Assembly: GCF_000980815.1 (NCBI RefSeq)
Contig: NZ_CP011311.1
Location: 248,001-312,000 of the forward strand
Direction: 5' to 3'
Source of the DNA: Corynebacterium camporealensis
GTDB taxonomy: Bacteria; Actinomycetota; Actinomycetes; Mycobacteriales; Mycobacteriaceae
DNA: 64,000 nucleotides
How positions within the stretch are numbered: position 1 is the stretch's first letter; each line of letters begins with the position of its first letter. The notes under the pieces were generated by a model, which had not been told where the DNA came from, did no database searches, and saw only the letters and a list, made by a program, of their open reading frames with translations. Shown piece after piece: positions 1-8,188 of the stretch. The position numbers and the translations under genes are program-made.

Positions 1-376
1 TGCCCTGCGAATGACCCAGCGCCGATGCCGGCACCAAACCCAACGACGACAGGTGCTCAGCGGCCAAAATCTGGCCCAGCACAATGCCCGGAATGCTCAC
101 TGCAGGCAGCGCATCAATCGCGGCAGGGGAGTAGCTCGACTCGCCCACACCAGATTCGACTAGTTCCAGCAGACGCTCCACAGCACCCGGGCAGGTCGAC
201 GCAATGACACGCGCTGCCGGTCCAGTGGCTTCTTGCACGCCCTCAATAAGCTCCCGTGCCCGCTGCGCGGTAACAGGGTCTTGTCCAGCCTGGGCCAGGG
301 TGTCCTGCCAGGCAGAAGCCTGCCCGGCAAACAACAAGGCGGGCTGGGGCATGGAAAGAATCGGAGTCAAAGACAT
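1..376 (-). CDS. fas: type I fatty acid synthase, N-terminal fragment
   Basis: Partial gene running off the window; about 125 N-terminal residues are present. The translation begins MSLTPILSMPQPALLFAGQ and reaches a GHSQG nucleophile elbow at the edge. This is the acetyltransferase (starter acyl transferase) domain that opens the giant corynebacterial/mycobacterial FAS-I polypeptides. FAS-I makes C16-C18 acyl-CoAs de novo in the cytoplasm and feeds phospholipid and mycolate synthesis. The ATG was chosen because the family motif LLFAGQ follows at the expected distance and a purine-rich GAGGG lies just upstream. Corynebacteria can carry two copies (FasA, FasB); this fragment cannot say which. 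Family confident, paralogue not. Confidence 0.88.
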   Translation of the reverse strand, partial: MSLTPILSMPQPALLFAGQASAWQDTLAQAGQDPVTAQRARELIEGVQEATGPAARVIASTCPGAVERLLELVESGVGESSYSPAAIDALPAVSIPGIVLGQILAAEHLSSLGLVPASALGHSQG

Positions 377-415
377 GGTCCCTCTTTGCAGTAGGCAACA
401 AATTCACACAGTTAG

Positions 416-508
416 TTTGATCGCGCTAATCAAACCGGGTTACGACACCGTAACCCACGCAACACGAAAAAGCCGCGCAACTCGCTCGAAATGTGAGGTT
501 TTTCTCAC
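416..508. promoter_or_regulatory. three palindromes upstream of fas
   Basis: Within 40-135 bp upstream of the fas start lie three perfect dyads: TTTGAT-N7-ATCAAA (416-434), GGGTTACG-ACAC-CGTAACCC (437-456) and GTGAG-N6-CTCAC (493-508). Perfect arms of 5-8 bp stacked in a promoter region look like operators. Corynebacterial fas genes are known to be repressed by the TetR-type regulator FasR, so one of these may be its site. I cannot match them to a published consensus with certainty. Confidence 0.5.
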
Positions 509-725
509 GTTAGCGATTGATACTAGCCACTACGCCCCATATCCGCACAATTTTTGCCAAAACCACGCACAAAAGCCCAGCTCAACTACACATTTCATTT
601 AAAAGATGCGAGGTTGCCTACCCCGTGTCATACTGTCACTGCGAATGCGACGGCGTGTGTGTCCGAGGTCCTCCCCCGGAAGTTCGGACCCCCGTCGTAT
701 TCGCCCGTTTTAGGGCAATAACAAC
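509..725. other. gene-free spacer between fas and the insertion sequence
   Basis: No plausible gene is seen on either strand; short open frames here lack family resemblance and ribosome binding sites. Base composition is lower in GC than the flanks up to about 600, consistent with a distal promoter region of fas. The part nearest the IS holds an imperfect GC-rich hairpin around 665-690. Confidence 0.4.
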
Positions 726-748
726 GGGCTATAGCTCAAAATGTGTTG
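726..748 (+). repeat. extra copy of the IS left end
   Basis: The stretch containing CTATAGCTCAAAATGTGTTG repeats, 41 bp upstream, the left inverted repeat of the adjacent insertion sequence (TATAGCTCAAAATGTGTTGG at 767). Two same-orientation ends so close together suggest a nested or successive insertion, or an end duplication during decay. Confidence 0.6.
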
Positions 749-766
749 TTTTACGGCGTGTCGTCG

Positions 767-2165
767 TATAGCTCAAAATGTGTTGGTGGGGTTTAGCGCA
801 TCTGCCCTTTCCTGATTCCCATAGAGTGGTTGTAGGCACTGTCTATGGCGGTGTCTAGGGTTGCTGGACGGCCGTCGTCATGGCCGTTAGCGGCTCGTTT
901 TTCCTGGTTGGCAAGGGCTTGTGCTTTGGTCAGTGCGTCTTTGCCCCAGTTTTGCTGCCTGGCGATTTCTACCGGATCGTCAGGCAGCTGTGTATGTAGG
1001 TACAGCCACCAGTCGCAGGCTAGGCGTTGGTGTTCTTGGCTTAGGCCTCTGTGGTCGTACAACAGCTTTTTCAACGGCGAGTTAATCCCGCCTTCCAAAC
1101 TGTTGGTGGTGCGTTTGAGGGCTGTCTCGTTGTCCTGGTGGGGTTGCTGGTGTGATTCGGTGATGAACAGGAAGAGGTTGTCGTTGTTGACCAGCTTTTC
1201 CAGCAGGTTGTAGGCCGTGCGGTGTCGGTAGTGGGTGTACCACCACTTTTTGTTTTTGCGTTTGGATTTTGGGATTTGTTCAAACGGAACGTCTTTGACG
1301 TAGGTGCGTTCTTTGAGCTTATTGCCAAACAGGTAGTTGAATTTGTGGAGTTTGAGCACCCAGTCTGCTGCTTGTTTTCGGTGCGTACTTTCAGCAGGTC
1401 AAGGCCTAGTCGTCGTAGTGCTTTACCCATCGGGGTTTTGAGGTTTACGTCCGGTTGCTTCGGTGATGTTGCGCTGAACATGGACCAGGCAGCGTTGGAC
1501 TTTTGTATCGGACCATTGGGTGGTGATGGCTTTGAGTGCGCCGTTGTGGCCGTCGACGGTGGCGATATCTGCCGGGGCCATGGTGTCGAGTAGTCGGCCG
1601 TAGGACCATTCTGATTCGGTGTGGCACCAAAACCAGTTGATGACGTGGTTGATATCGGATGCCACTAGCAGGCACGAGGAGTTGATGTAGGTGCCGTCGA
1701 GGAAGATTTGTGTGTAGACGCGGTGGGGATCAACTGGTCTAGGTGGTTGCACTAGCCAGAACGTGGTGAATTTCCGTTTTAGCGTTGATGTGCTGGTGTT
1801 ATGTGTTGCTGCGGTATCAGCAAGAGAGCGGCCGGTGGTTAGCCAGCTAATGAAGATGCGGAACCACTTAGCGTATTCAGCTTGCTCGTTGGAGCGGACG
1901 AAAGAAAAGCCACAGTGTGTACAGCGCCAGCGTTGACGATTGCTGCTGGTCCTGCCGTGTTTATTGCACCGACTGTGGCACATCGGGCATGAGGGATGAT
2001 TTGTACTCATCCCCTAATAATCAAAGACGCCTTACCATACTGAAGTCATGGCGCGGGTATTTCGGCAGGAAGACGCCGTAATCACTCTAAGTAAGGGAAT
2101 AATTCCTTATACGAAGTGCTCAGCTATCGAAAACAGGCGGATCCACCAACACATTTTGAGCCATA
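767..2165 (-). mobile_element. decayed insertion sequence, IS256/IS1249-like
   Basis: The element is bounded by inverted repeats: TATAGCTCAAAATGTGTTGG at the left (767-789 including flanking bases) and its near-perfect complement at 2143-2165, with a single mismatch in the first ten bases. The transposase stop codon lies four bases inside the left repeat, as expected for a compact IS. The transposase is disrupted, so the copy is non-autonomous. No convincing target-site duplication remains at either possible left boundary, so the insertion is probably old. Confidence 0.75.
793..2010 (-). pseudogene. IS256/IS1249-type transposase, two frameshifts
   Basis: Three overlapping reading frames together give one transposase. 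Residues 1-195 carry an N-terminal zinc ribbon (CPMCHSRC then CTHC) and the first DDE aspartates (FLDGTYI, TVDGHNGA). The frame is lost near 1440, where one extra base turns the expected RKPKTPMGK into a stop, and continues in the next frame (MGKALRRLGLDLLKV). It shifts again near 1370 into the third frame (VLKLHKFNYLFG), which holds the catalytic Glu in NSLEGGIN and runs to the stop. Reconstructed length is about 405 residues, normal for the zinc-ribbon variant of the IS256 family. Broken in two places, it should be inactive. Confidence 0.85.
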
Positions 2166-2244
2166 GGCCCAGGTGCGTGATTATTTGGACACGGTCTTTC
2201 CTGGTCGTAGTCATGCTGAGGTTGAGGTTGTCGTGCAGAGGAAA
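2166..2244. other. spacer between IS right end and terminator
   Basis: No gene is recognised. An 80-codon open frame that starts inside the IS (2048) and crosses this spacer has no ribosome binding site or family resemblance and is treated as chance. Confidence 0.4.
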
Positions 2245-2281
2245 GACGCCGCGACATCCTAAAAGGATGCGCGGCGCCTTT
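2245..2281 (-). terminator. terminator of the first acyl-CoA ligase
   Basis: A GC-rich hairpin (arms around ACGCCGCG-ATCC and GGAT-CGCGGCGC, loop AAAA) is followed on the minus strand by TCTTTCCTC. It lies about 40 bp beyond the stop of the minus-strand acyl-CoA ligase gene. Confidence 0.7.
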
Positions 2282-2317
2282 GTTGCTTAGCGAACTGTTT
2301 GTTCGTGGGTGGGGCGC

Positions 2318-4027
2318 TTAGTTGGTGTCTTCGCCGATGAGCTTGAGCAGGTCCTGCTGGACTTCGCGGCGGCGGATCTTGCCCAGTTGGTCGGAGGCGA
2401 GTTCCTCGAAGTGGTAGAAGGTGCGGGGCACCTTGTAGCGGGTGAGTCGCTCGCGGCAGAATTCCTTCATGCCTTCGGGGTCGAGGGCGGCGCCGTCACG
2501 GAGGATGACGCAAGCGACGACGTCTTCGGAGCCGTCTTTGCGCGGGCGGCCAACCACGGCGGCGTTGGTGACGTCCGGGTGGTCGAGGATGGTTTCTTCG
2601 ACTTCGCCGGGGTAGACGTTGAAGCCGCCGGTGATGATGATTTCCTTGATGCGGGAGACCAGACGCAGGAAGCCGTCTTCCATGACACCCATGTCGCCGG
2701 TGCGGAACCAGTCGTTGTGGAAAGCGTTCTTGGTGGCTTCTTCGTTGTTGAGGTAGCCCTGGAAGACTTGCGGTCCGCGGGCGAGGACCTCACCAGGTTC
2801 GCCTTCGGGCATGTCCTCGTCGAGGTTTTCCGGATTGGCGATGCGGATTTCGGTATCCGGGAAAGGCAGGCCGACGTAGCCGGGGCGGCGATTGGTGTTC
2901 ATCGGGTTGCCGCAGAGCACCGGGGAGGTTTCAGTCAGACCGTAGCCTTCGACGAGTAAGCCGCCGGTGCGGGATTCCCATTCCTCAACGGTCGGAACCG
3001 GCAGGGTAGCAGCACCAGAGAAGGAGTTGCGGATGCCGTTTAAGTCGACGTCTTTTTCGTCGGCAGCTTCCATGATCTTCTCGTAGAGGGTGGGCACGCC
3101 CGGAACCCAGGTTGGGGTGTGCTTCTTCATTACGTCCATGACCAGTGGCATGCGTGGTGCGGGCAGCAAGATGAGCTCAGCACCGATGGATACGCCCAGG
3201 GCACCGGCCATGACCATGCCGTAGGTGTGGAACATTGGAAGTGCTGCCAGGAAGCGCTCCGGGGTATCGCCTAAGCCCTTCACCCAGGCTTTGCCCTGGG
3301 TGCAGTTGGATACCAGGTTGCCGTGGGAGAGTAGGGCGCCCTTCGGGGCGCCGGTGGTGCCGGAGGTGTAAAGCAAAAGAGCGATGTCGTCGCGATGGAC
3401 ATCGGGAAGCTTCAGGTCGCGACCGTTGCCGCCGATGGCAGTGGACATCAGGGTGGACCACGGCACGGTGTTCTCGGCAGGCTCAGAGAGCATTTCACGC
3501 TTGGAGGCGATTGGAGGCAGCGGAATCTTCAGTAGCAGCTGCTGGGTGCGCGGCATGGCTTCGATCATGTTGACCGCGATGATGGTCTCCAGATCGGTGG
3601 TGTTGCGCAGCTTCTCCAGAGTAGGGGCGGTCTTGTCCCAAGAAATAGCAACGCGGGCGCCGTGGTCCTGGAAGAGCCCCTCGAGCTCGTGTGCAGTGTA
3701 GAGCGGGTTGTGCTCAACGACGGTCGCGCCCAGGAGCTGGACTGCGTAGAATGCCACGATGTGCTGCGGGCAGTTTGGCAGCACGATGGCAACGCGGTCG
3801 CCCGGGCGAATGCCGAAGGCCTTCAGGCCGGCTGCGGCGGCGCGGACCTGGGCGTCGAGTTCGCTGTAAGTGGTGGTGCGGCCGAAGAAATAAGTCGCGG
3901 TGCGATTAGGGTGCGCGGCGACCGTGTCGTGGTATTGGTCCACCAGGGTGGTCTCACCGTAGTCGAGAGTCTCTGGGGTCCAGGGGCTGTAGTGCTGAAG
4001 CCAGGCCTTGGTCTTCGGTGCCGTCAT
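2318..4027 (-). CDS. long-chain acyl-CoA ligase (FadD-like), copy 1
   Basis: A 569-residue adenylate-forming enzyme that activates carboxylic acids to acyl-AMP and then acyl-CoA. Visible signatures: P-loop-like YTSGTTGAPKGA near residue 220, GYGLTETSP near 360, the hinge region DWFRTGDMG, and the C-terminal lysine context YKVPRTFYHFEEL...GKIRRREV. No signal peptide or membrane segment, so cytoplasmic. Length and motifs are typical of bacterial long-chain fatty acyl-CoA synthetases. The ATG is preceded by AAAGG. It lies directly downstream of a close paralogue in the same orientation, with a terminator and a new promoter (-10 TATACT at 4073-4078) between them. Exact chain-length preference cannot be read from sequence. 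Confidence 0.88.
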   Translation of the reverse strand: MTAPKTKAWLQHYSPWTPETLDYGETTLVDQYHDTVAAHPNRTATYFFGRTTTYSELDAQVRAAAAGLKAFGIRPGDRVAIVLPNCPQHIVAFYAVQLLGATVVEHNPLYTAHELEGLFQDHGARVAISWDKTAPTLEKLRNTTDLETIIAVNMIEAMPRTQQLLLKIPLPPIASKREMLSEPAENTVPWSTLMSTAIGGNGRDLKLPDVHRDDIALLLYTSGTTGAPKGALLSHGNLVSNCTQGKAWVKGLGDTPERFLAALPMFHTYGMVMAGALGVSIGAELILLPAPRMPLVMDVMKKHTPTWVPGVPTLYEKIMEAADEKDVDLNGIRNSFSGAATLPVPTVEEWESRTGGLLVEGYGLTETSPVLCGNPMNTNRRPGYVGLPFPDTEIRIANPENLDEDMPEGEPGEVLARGPQVFQGYLNNEEATKNAFHNDWFRTGDMGVMEDGFLRLVSRIKEIIITGGFNVYPGEVEETILDHPDVTNAAVVGRPRKDGSEDVVACVILRDGAALDPEGMKEFCRERLTRYKVPRTFYHFEELASDQLGKIRRREVQQDLLKLIGEDTN

Positions 4028-4153
4028 GGTCTGAGCCTTTCGTTTTCCAAATGGAATATTTTCTGTCGGCTCAGTATATCGTTTCGCACTTTGCTTGTGT
4101 TGTATATTACAGAAAATGTTGAGGGTTGTGTCAGGTTTTCCTGTTCAGAATAA

Positions 4154-4185
4154 AGAAATCGCCGGGCGGGTGCCCGGCAATTTCT
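4154..4185 (-). terminator. terminator of the second acyl-CoA ligase
   Basis: A 14-bp stem with one mismatch, AGAAATcGCCGGGC paired with GCCCGGCaATTTCT, followed on the minus strand by TTTATTC. It lies 57 bp past the stop codon. A second perfect hairpin (GGAACGGC-AA-GCCGTTCC, 4200-4217) lies between stop and terminator. Confidence 0.75.
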
Positions 4186-4241
4186 GTGTTGCTCTTGAGG
4201 GAACGGCAAGCCGTTCCGAGGGACGAACTCTCCTTTAAGGT

Positions 4242-5954
4242 CTAGGCGTTGCCCTGCTCGATGCGCTCGATGAGATCCTGCTGAACTTCGCGGCGGCGGA
4301 TCTTGCCCATTTGGTCCTTGGCCAGTTCTTCGAAGTGGTAGAAGGTGCGCGGGACCTTGTAGCGGGTCAGGCGCTCGCGGCAGTATTCCTTGAGGCCTTC
4401 TGGGTCCAGGGCGGCGCCGTCGGCCAAGTCGATACACGCGACGACGTCTTCGGAACCATCTTCGCGCGGGCGGCCGACGACGGCAACTTCGTCGATGTCC
4501 GGGTGAGCGCGCAGGACTTCTTCGACTTCACCCGGGTAGACGTTGAAGCCTCCGGTAATGATGATTTCCTTGATGCGGGAAACCAGGCGGATAAAGCCGT
4601 CTTCTTCCATGATGCCCATATCACCGGTGCGGAACCAGCCGTCGTGGAAGGCGGCATCGGTAGCTTCCGGGTTATCCAAGTAGCCGTGGAAGATCTGCGG
4701 GCCGCGGGCCAGCACTTCGCCTTCCACGCCGTCCGGCTGGGTTTCGTCCAGGTTGTCCGGGTTGGCGATGCGAACGTCGGTATCCGGGAAAGGAATGCCG
4801 ACATAGCCCGGGCGGCGGTCGTCGGTCATTGGGTTGCCGACGATAATTGGGGAGCACTCAGTTAGGCCGTAGCCTTCGACCAGGCGGCCGCCGGTGTAGT
4901 CTTCCCACTTCTCCACGGTGGCTACCGGCAGGGTAGAAGCACCAGAGAAGGCGGCACGGATGCCGTCGAGATCGATGTCTTCCTTTTCCGCATTGTCGAT
5001 GATGCGCTCATAGAGCGTGGGCACGCCCGGCACCCAGGTTGGGGTGTGCTTTTTCATGATCCGCATCAGCAGCGGGATTTCCGGCTTCGGCAGCAGGACC
5101 AACTCGCCGCCGATGAGCTGGGAGAGGGTGAGGTTCATCGTTAAGCCGTAGGCGTGGAAGAACGGCAGTGCGGCGAGCATGCGCTCTGGCTTGTCACCCA
5201 GCTTCGGTACCCAGTACTTGCCTTGCAGGACGTTGGAGTATAGGTTGCCGTGGGAAAGCTGTGCGCCCTTCGGGGCGCCGGTGGTGCCGGAGGTGTAGAG
5301 CACCAGGGCGATGGTGTCCTTGGTGATCTCCGGGTTTTCCAGGTCCGCGCCGTCGCCACCGATGGCGTTACCGATGAGGGATTCCCACGGGACGGTGTTA
5401 GGGGCATCGGCAGACAGCTTGGAGCGCAGCGACTTCGCCGGCGGCAGCGGCAGTTTCAGCGCGGTGCGGTACAGCGTTGGCATCGCGTCGATGATGTTGA
5501 CAGAGATGACCGTTTCTAAGTTGGTGGTACCGCGCAGCTTTTCCAGGGTGGCAGCTGTCTTGTCCCAGGCAATGGCGATGCGAGCGCCGTGGGACTGGAA
5601 GAGGCTTTCGAGCTCGTGGGCGGTGTACAGCGGGTTGTGCAAGACAGCGACGGCACCGAGTTTCAGTACCGCGTAGAACGCGGCGACCTGTTGCGGGCAG
5701 TTCGGGGCCACCAGGGCAACCTTGTCACCGGGGCGCACGCCGAAGGCACGCAGGCCAGCAGCAGCACGGCGGACCTGGCGGTCCAGGTCAGCAAAGGTTT
5801 GGGTGCGACCAAAGAAGTAGGTCGCGGGCTTGTCGGCATTAATGGCGAGGTTGTTGTCGTAGATATCCAGCAAGGTGGTCTCGCCATAATCCAGCTGGTG
5901 TGGCGTCCATTCCGGGTAGTACTGGAGCCATGCTTTGCTTTCAAAAGCCGACAT
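4242..5954 (-). CDS. long-chain acyl-CoA ligase (FadD-like), copy 2
   Basis: A 570-residue paralogue of the neighbouring ligase, collinear along its whole length (AWLQYYPEWTPHQLDYGETTL against AWLQHYSPWTPETLDYGETTL). It has the same adenylation signatures: YTSGTTGAPKGAQLSHGN, GYGLTECSP, WFRTGDMG and a C-terminal lysine in MGKIRRREV. The internal ATG (MSAFESKAW) is preferred over an in-frame TTG five codons upstream, because GAAAGG sits properly before it. Tandem duplication followed by divergence is the simplest origin. It probably supplies acyl-CoA or acyl-AMP for fatty acid turnover; the nearby fas gene fits lipid metabolism. It is divergent from mshA with a 90-bp shared promoter region. 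Confidence 0.88.
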   Translation of the reverse strand: MSAFESKAWLQYYPEWTPHQLDYGETTLLDIYDNNLAINADKPATYFFGRTQTFADLDRQVRRAAAGLRAFGVRPGDKVALVAPNCPQQVAAFYAVLKLGAVAVLHNPLYTAHELESLFQSHGARIAIAWDKTAATLEKLRGTTNLETVISVNIIDAMPTLYRTALKLPLPPAKSLRSKLSADAPNTVPWESLIGNAIGGDGADLENPEITKDTIALVLYTSGTTGAPKGAQLSHGNLYSNVLQGKYWVPKLGDKPERMLAALPFFHAYGLTMNLTLSQLIGGELVLLPKPEIPLLMRIMKKHTPTWVPGVPTLYERIIDNAEKEDIDLDGIRAAFSGASTLPVATVEKWEDYTGGRLVEGYGLTECSPIIVGNPMTDDRRPGYVGIPFPDTDVRIANPDNLDETQPDGVEGEVLARGPQIFHGYLDNPEATDAAFHDGWFRTGDMGIMEEDGFIRLVSRIKEIIITGGFNVYPGEVEEVLRAHPDIDEVAVVGRPREDGSEDVVACIDLADGAALDPEGLKEYCRERLTRYKVPRTFYHFEELAKDQMGKIRRREVQQDLIERIEQGNA

Positions 5955-6030
5955 AAAAAGACCTTTCAATACGCAGGTTTCGGAGGCGTAAGTTGTTCGC
6001 TGTGGCCAGTATAACGACTTAGTGTTTAGC

Positions 6031-6036
6031 TACAAT
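6031..6036 (+). promoter_or_regulatory. -10 element of mshA, leaderless
   Basis: TACAAT ends 8 bases before the mshA ATG, so transcription should begin at or within a base or two of the start codon. No ribosome binding site is present. Confidence 0.65.
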
Positions 6037-6044
6037 GAACTGTC

Positions 6045-7310
6045 ATGCGAATAGCGATGGTTTCTCTGCATACCTCCCCGTTGGAGCAACCCGGTTCGGG
6101 GGATGCCGGCGGGATGAACGTCTACGTGCTCAATAGTGCGAAGCAGCTGGCACGTCAGGGCGTCGAGGTGGACGTCTATACCCGCGCGACTCGTCCTAGC
6201 CAGGGCGAAGTCGTGGAGGTCGAAGAGAACCTGCGCGTCATCAACATCATCGCCGGGCCCTATGAAGGTCTAGAAAAAGAAGACCTGCCCACCCAGCTGG
6301 CCGCGTTCGCTGGCGGTATGGTGCAGTTCGCCACTTGCTTTGACCTGAAATATGACGCCATCCACTCCCACTATTGGCTATCCGGCCAGGTGGGATGGCT
6401 GCTGCGCGACCTCTGGCGCATTCCGCTGGTGCACACTGCGCACACGCTGGCCGCGGTGAAAAATGCCCACCGCACCGAAGACGACACTTTGGAATCAGAA
6501 GCCCGCCGCATTTGCGAGCAGCAGCTGGTCGACAACGCTGATCTCCTGGTGGTCAACACCGAGCAGGAGGCCAAGGATTTAGCCGAGCATTACGATGCCC
6601 CCGCCGGCCGCATCCGCATCGTCTCCCCCGGCGCAGACGTCGAGCTGTTTACCCCGGGCACGGACCGCAACACCGAGCGCTCCCGGCGTGACCTAGGCAT
6701 TCCGCTGCACACGAAGGTCATTGCTTTCGTCGGCAGGCTGCAAAAGTTCAAGGGCCCAGAAGTCCTCATCCGCGCCACGGCCGAGCTGTTTCAGCGCGAG
6801 CCCTTCCGCAACCTGCGCGTGGTCATTTGCGGTGGTCCCTCGGGTGCGAACTCCACGCCGGAAACCTATAGGAATTTGGCGCGGGAGTTGGGCGTCGCAA
6901 AGCACATCCGCTTCCTGGCTGCCCGCCCGCCGGAAGAGCTTGTCGATGTCTACCGCGCCGCCGACATCGTCGCCGTGCCCAGCTATAACGAATCCTTTGG
7001 TCTCGTTGCCCTGGAAGCGCAGGCTTCCGGCACCCCGGTGGTTGCGGCCGCGGTCGGTGGGCTGTCCATCGCGGTTGCCGACGAGCAGACCGGCCTGTTG
7101 GTCCACTCCCATGAAGCTACGGATTGGGCAGATGCGCTGGAGCGTTTGCTTGACGATGACCCCCTGCGCATCAGCATGGGCGAAGCAGCCGTAGGGCATG
7201 CGGAGAAGTTCAGTTGGGCGGCATCGGCAAGCAAGTTAGCCGAGATTTATGCCGAAGCCATCCAGATTGACGTACCCGACTGCCACGCGCGCCGGGCCAG
7301 CGGCAACTAA
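6045..7310 (+). CDS. mshA: D-inositol 3-phosphate glycosyltransferase (mycothiol synthesis)
   Basis: A 421-residue GT-B glycosyltransferase of family GT4. It transfers GlcNAc from UDP-GlcNAc to 1L-myo-inositol 1-phosphate, the first step of mycothiol synthesis in the cytoplasm. Seen: the N-terminal [12 protein letters not shown] acceptor-site motif, the interdomain [11 protein letters not shown], the donor-site [17 protein letters not shown], and the EX7E motif within [20 protein letters not shown]. Followed by gpm, senX3 and regX3 exactly as in other actinomycetes, which supports orthology. A -10 box sits 8 nt upstream of the ATG, so the mRNA is probably leaderless. Confidence 0.95.
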   Translation: MRIAMVSLHTSPLEQPGSGDAGGMNVYVLNSAKQLARQGVEVDVYTRATRPSQGEVVEVEENLRVINIIAGPYEGLEKEDLPTQLAAFAGGMVQFATCFDLKYDAIHSHYWLSGQVGWLLRDLWRIPLVHTAHTLAAVKNAHRTEDDTLESEARRICEQQLVDNADLLVVNTEQEAKDLAEHYDAPAGRIRIVSPGADVELFTPGTDRNTERSRRDLGIPLHTKVIAFVGRLQKFKGPEVLIRATAELFQREPFRNLRVVICGGPSGANSTPETYRNLARELGVAKHIRFLAARPPEELVDVYRAADIVAVPSYNESFGLVALEAQASGTPVVAAAVGGLSIAVADEQTGLLVHSHEATDWADALERLLDDDPLRISMGEAAVGHAEKFSWAASASKLAEIYAEAIQIDVPDCHARRASGN

Positions 7311-7368
7311 GGGCGTAGGCAGGCAGAAAACTTCAGCGCCGCGGGTCATTTCGTGGCATGCTGAAGGT

Positions 7369-8115
7369 ATGACTAACGGAAAGCTCATTCTTCTGCGCCA
7401 TGGCCAGTCCCAGTGGAACAAGTCCAACCAATTTACCGGTTGGGTCGATGTGGACCTGACCGAAAAGGGCGAGGGCGAAGCTAAGCGAGCCGGCGAGCTG
7501 CTGAAGGAAGAGGGCATCCTGCCGGATGTTCTGTACTCCTCGCTCCTGCGTCGTGCGATCCGCACCGCCAACATCGCCTTGAACCACGCCGACCGTCACT
7601 GGATTCCAGTCGTGCGCGACTGGCGTCTCAACGAGCGTCACTACGGTGCACTCCAGGGCCTGAACAAGGCAGAGACCAAGGATAAGTACGGTGAAGAGCA
7701 GTTCATGGCATGGCGTCGTTCCTACGGCACCCCGCCGCCGGAGCTGGATGATTCTTCCGAGTACTCCCAGTCCGAGGACCCGCGCTACGCCGATCTGGAC
7801 ACCGTGCCGCGCACCGAGTGCCTCAAGGACGTGGTGGAGCGTTTCATTCCTTACTTCAAGGAAGAAATCCTCCCGCGAGCTAAGAAGGGCGAGAACGTCC
7901 TGATTGCCGCACACGGTAACTCCCTGCGTGCGCTGGTCAAGCACCTGGACAACATCTCTGATGACGACATCGCGGGCCTGAACATCCCCACCGGCATCCC
8001 GCTGGTCTACGAGATTGACGCCGACGGCGCTGTGGTCAATGCTGGTGGTACCTACCTTGACCCAGAAGCTGCCGAAGCAGGTGCTGCTGCGGTTGCTGCC
8101 CAGGGTGGCAAGTAA
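7369..8115 (+). CDS. gpmA: 2,3-bisphosphoglycerate-dependent phosphoglycerate mutase
   Basis: A 248-residue glycolytic mutase interconverting 3- and 2-phosphoglycerate in the cytoplasm. The phosphohistidine motif [10 protein letters not shown] is at residues 6-15, the second active-site segment [18 protein letters not shown] near 85, and the second catalytic His in [14 protein letters not shown]. The ATG giving [12 protein letters not shown] was chosen because it matches the family length; an open frame 40 codons longer overlaps the end of mshA and has no homologous content. The start context is weak (GAAGG one base before ATG, or a CATGCT -10 six bases before it), so this too may be leaderless. 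Confidence 0.95.
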   Translation: MTNGKLILLRHGQSQWNKSNQFTGWVDVDLTEKGEGEAKRAGELLKEEGILPDVLYSSLLRRAIRTANIALNHADRHWIPVVRDWRLNERHYGALQGLNKAETKDKYGEEQFMAWRRSYGTPPPELDDSSEYSQSEDPRYADLDTVPRTECLKDVVERFIPYFKEEILPRAKKGENVLIAAHGNSLRALVKHLDNISDDDIAGLNIPTGIPLVYEIDADGAVVNAGGTYLDPEAAEAGAAAVAAQGGK

Positions 8116-8138
8116 ACTTATCTTTTAAACCAACTCTT

Positions 8139-8166
8139 ACCCCGGGGAGCCAGTGGTCCCCGGGGT
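8139..8166 (+). terminator. GC hairpin between gpmA and senX3
   Basis: A perfect 9-bp stem ACCCCGGGG / CCCCGGGGT with a 10-base loop sits between the gpmA stop and the senX3 start. No T-run follows, so it may attenuate or stabilise rather than fully terminate. Confidence 0.5.
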
Positions 8167-8188
8167 CTGGCACGTTAGGGGTGAAACA

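Noticed and set aside
493..508. GlxR (CRP-type) site upstream of fas
   Set aside because: The dyad is GTGAG-N6-CTCAC, not the TGTGA-N6-TCACA consensus.
726..2175. Target-site duplication of the insertion sequence
   Set aside because: The bases flanking either possible left end do not match those flanking the right end.
2048..2290. 80-residue open frame crossing the IS right end
   Set aside because: No ribosome binding site, no family resemblance, crosses the IS repeat and a terminator.
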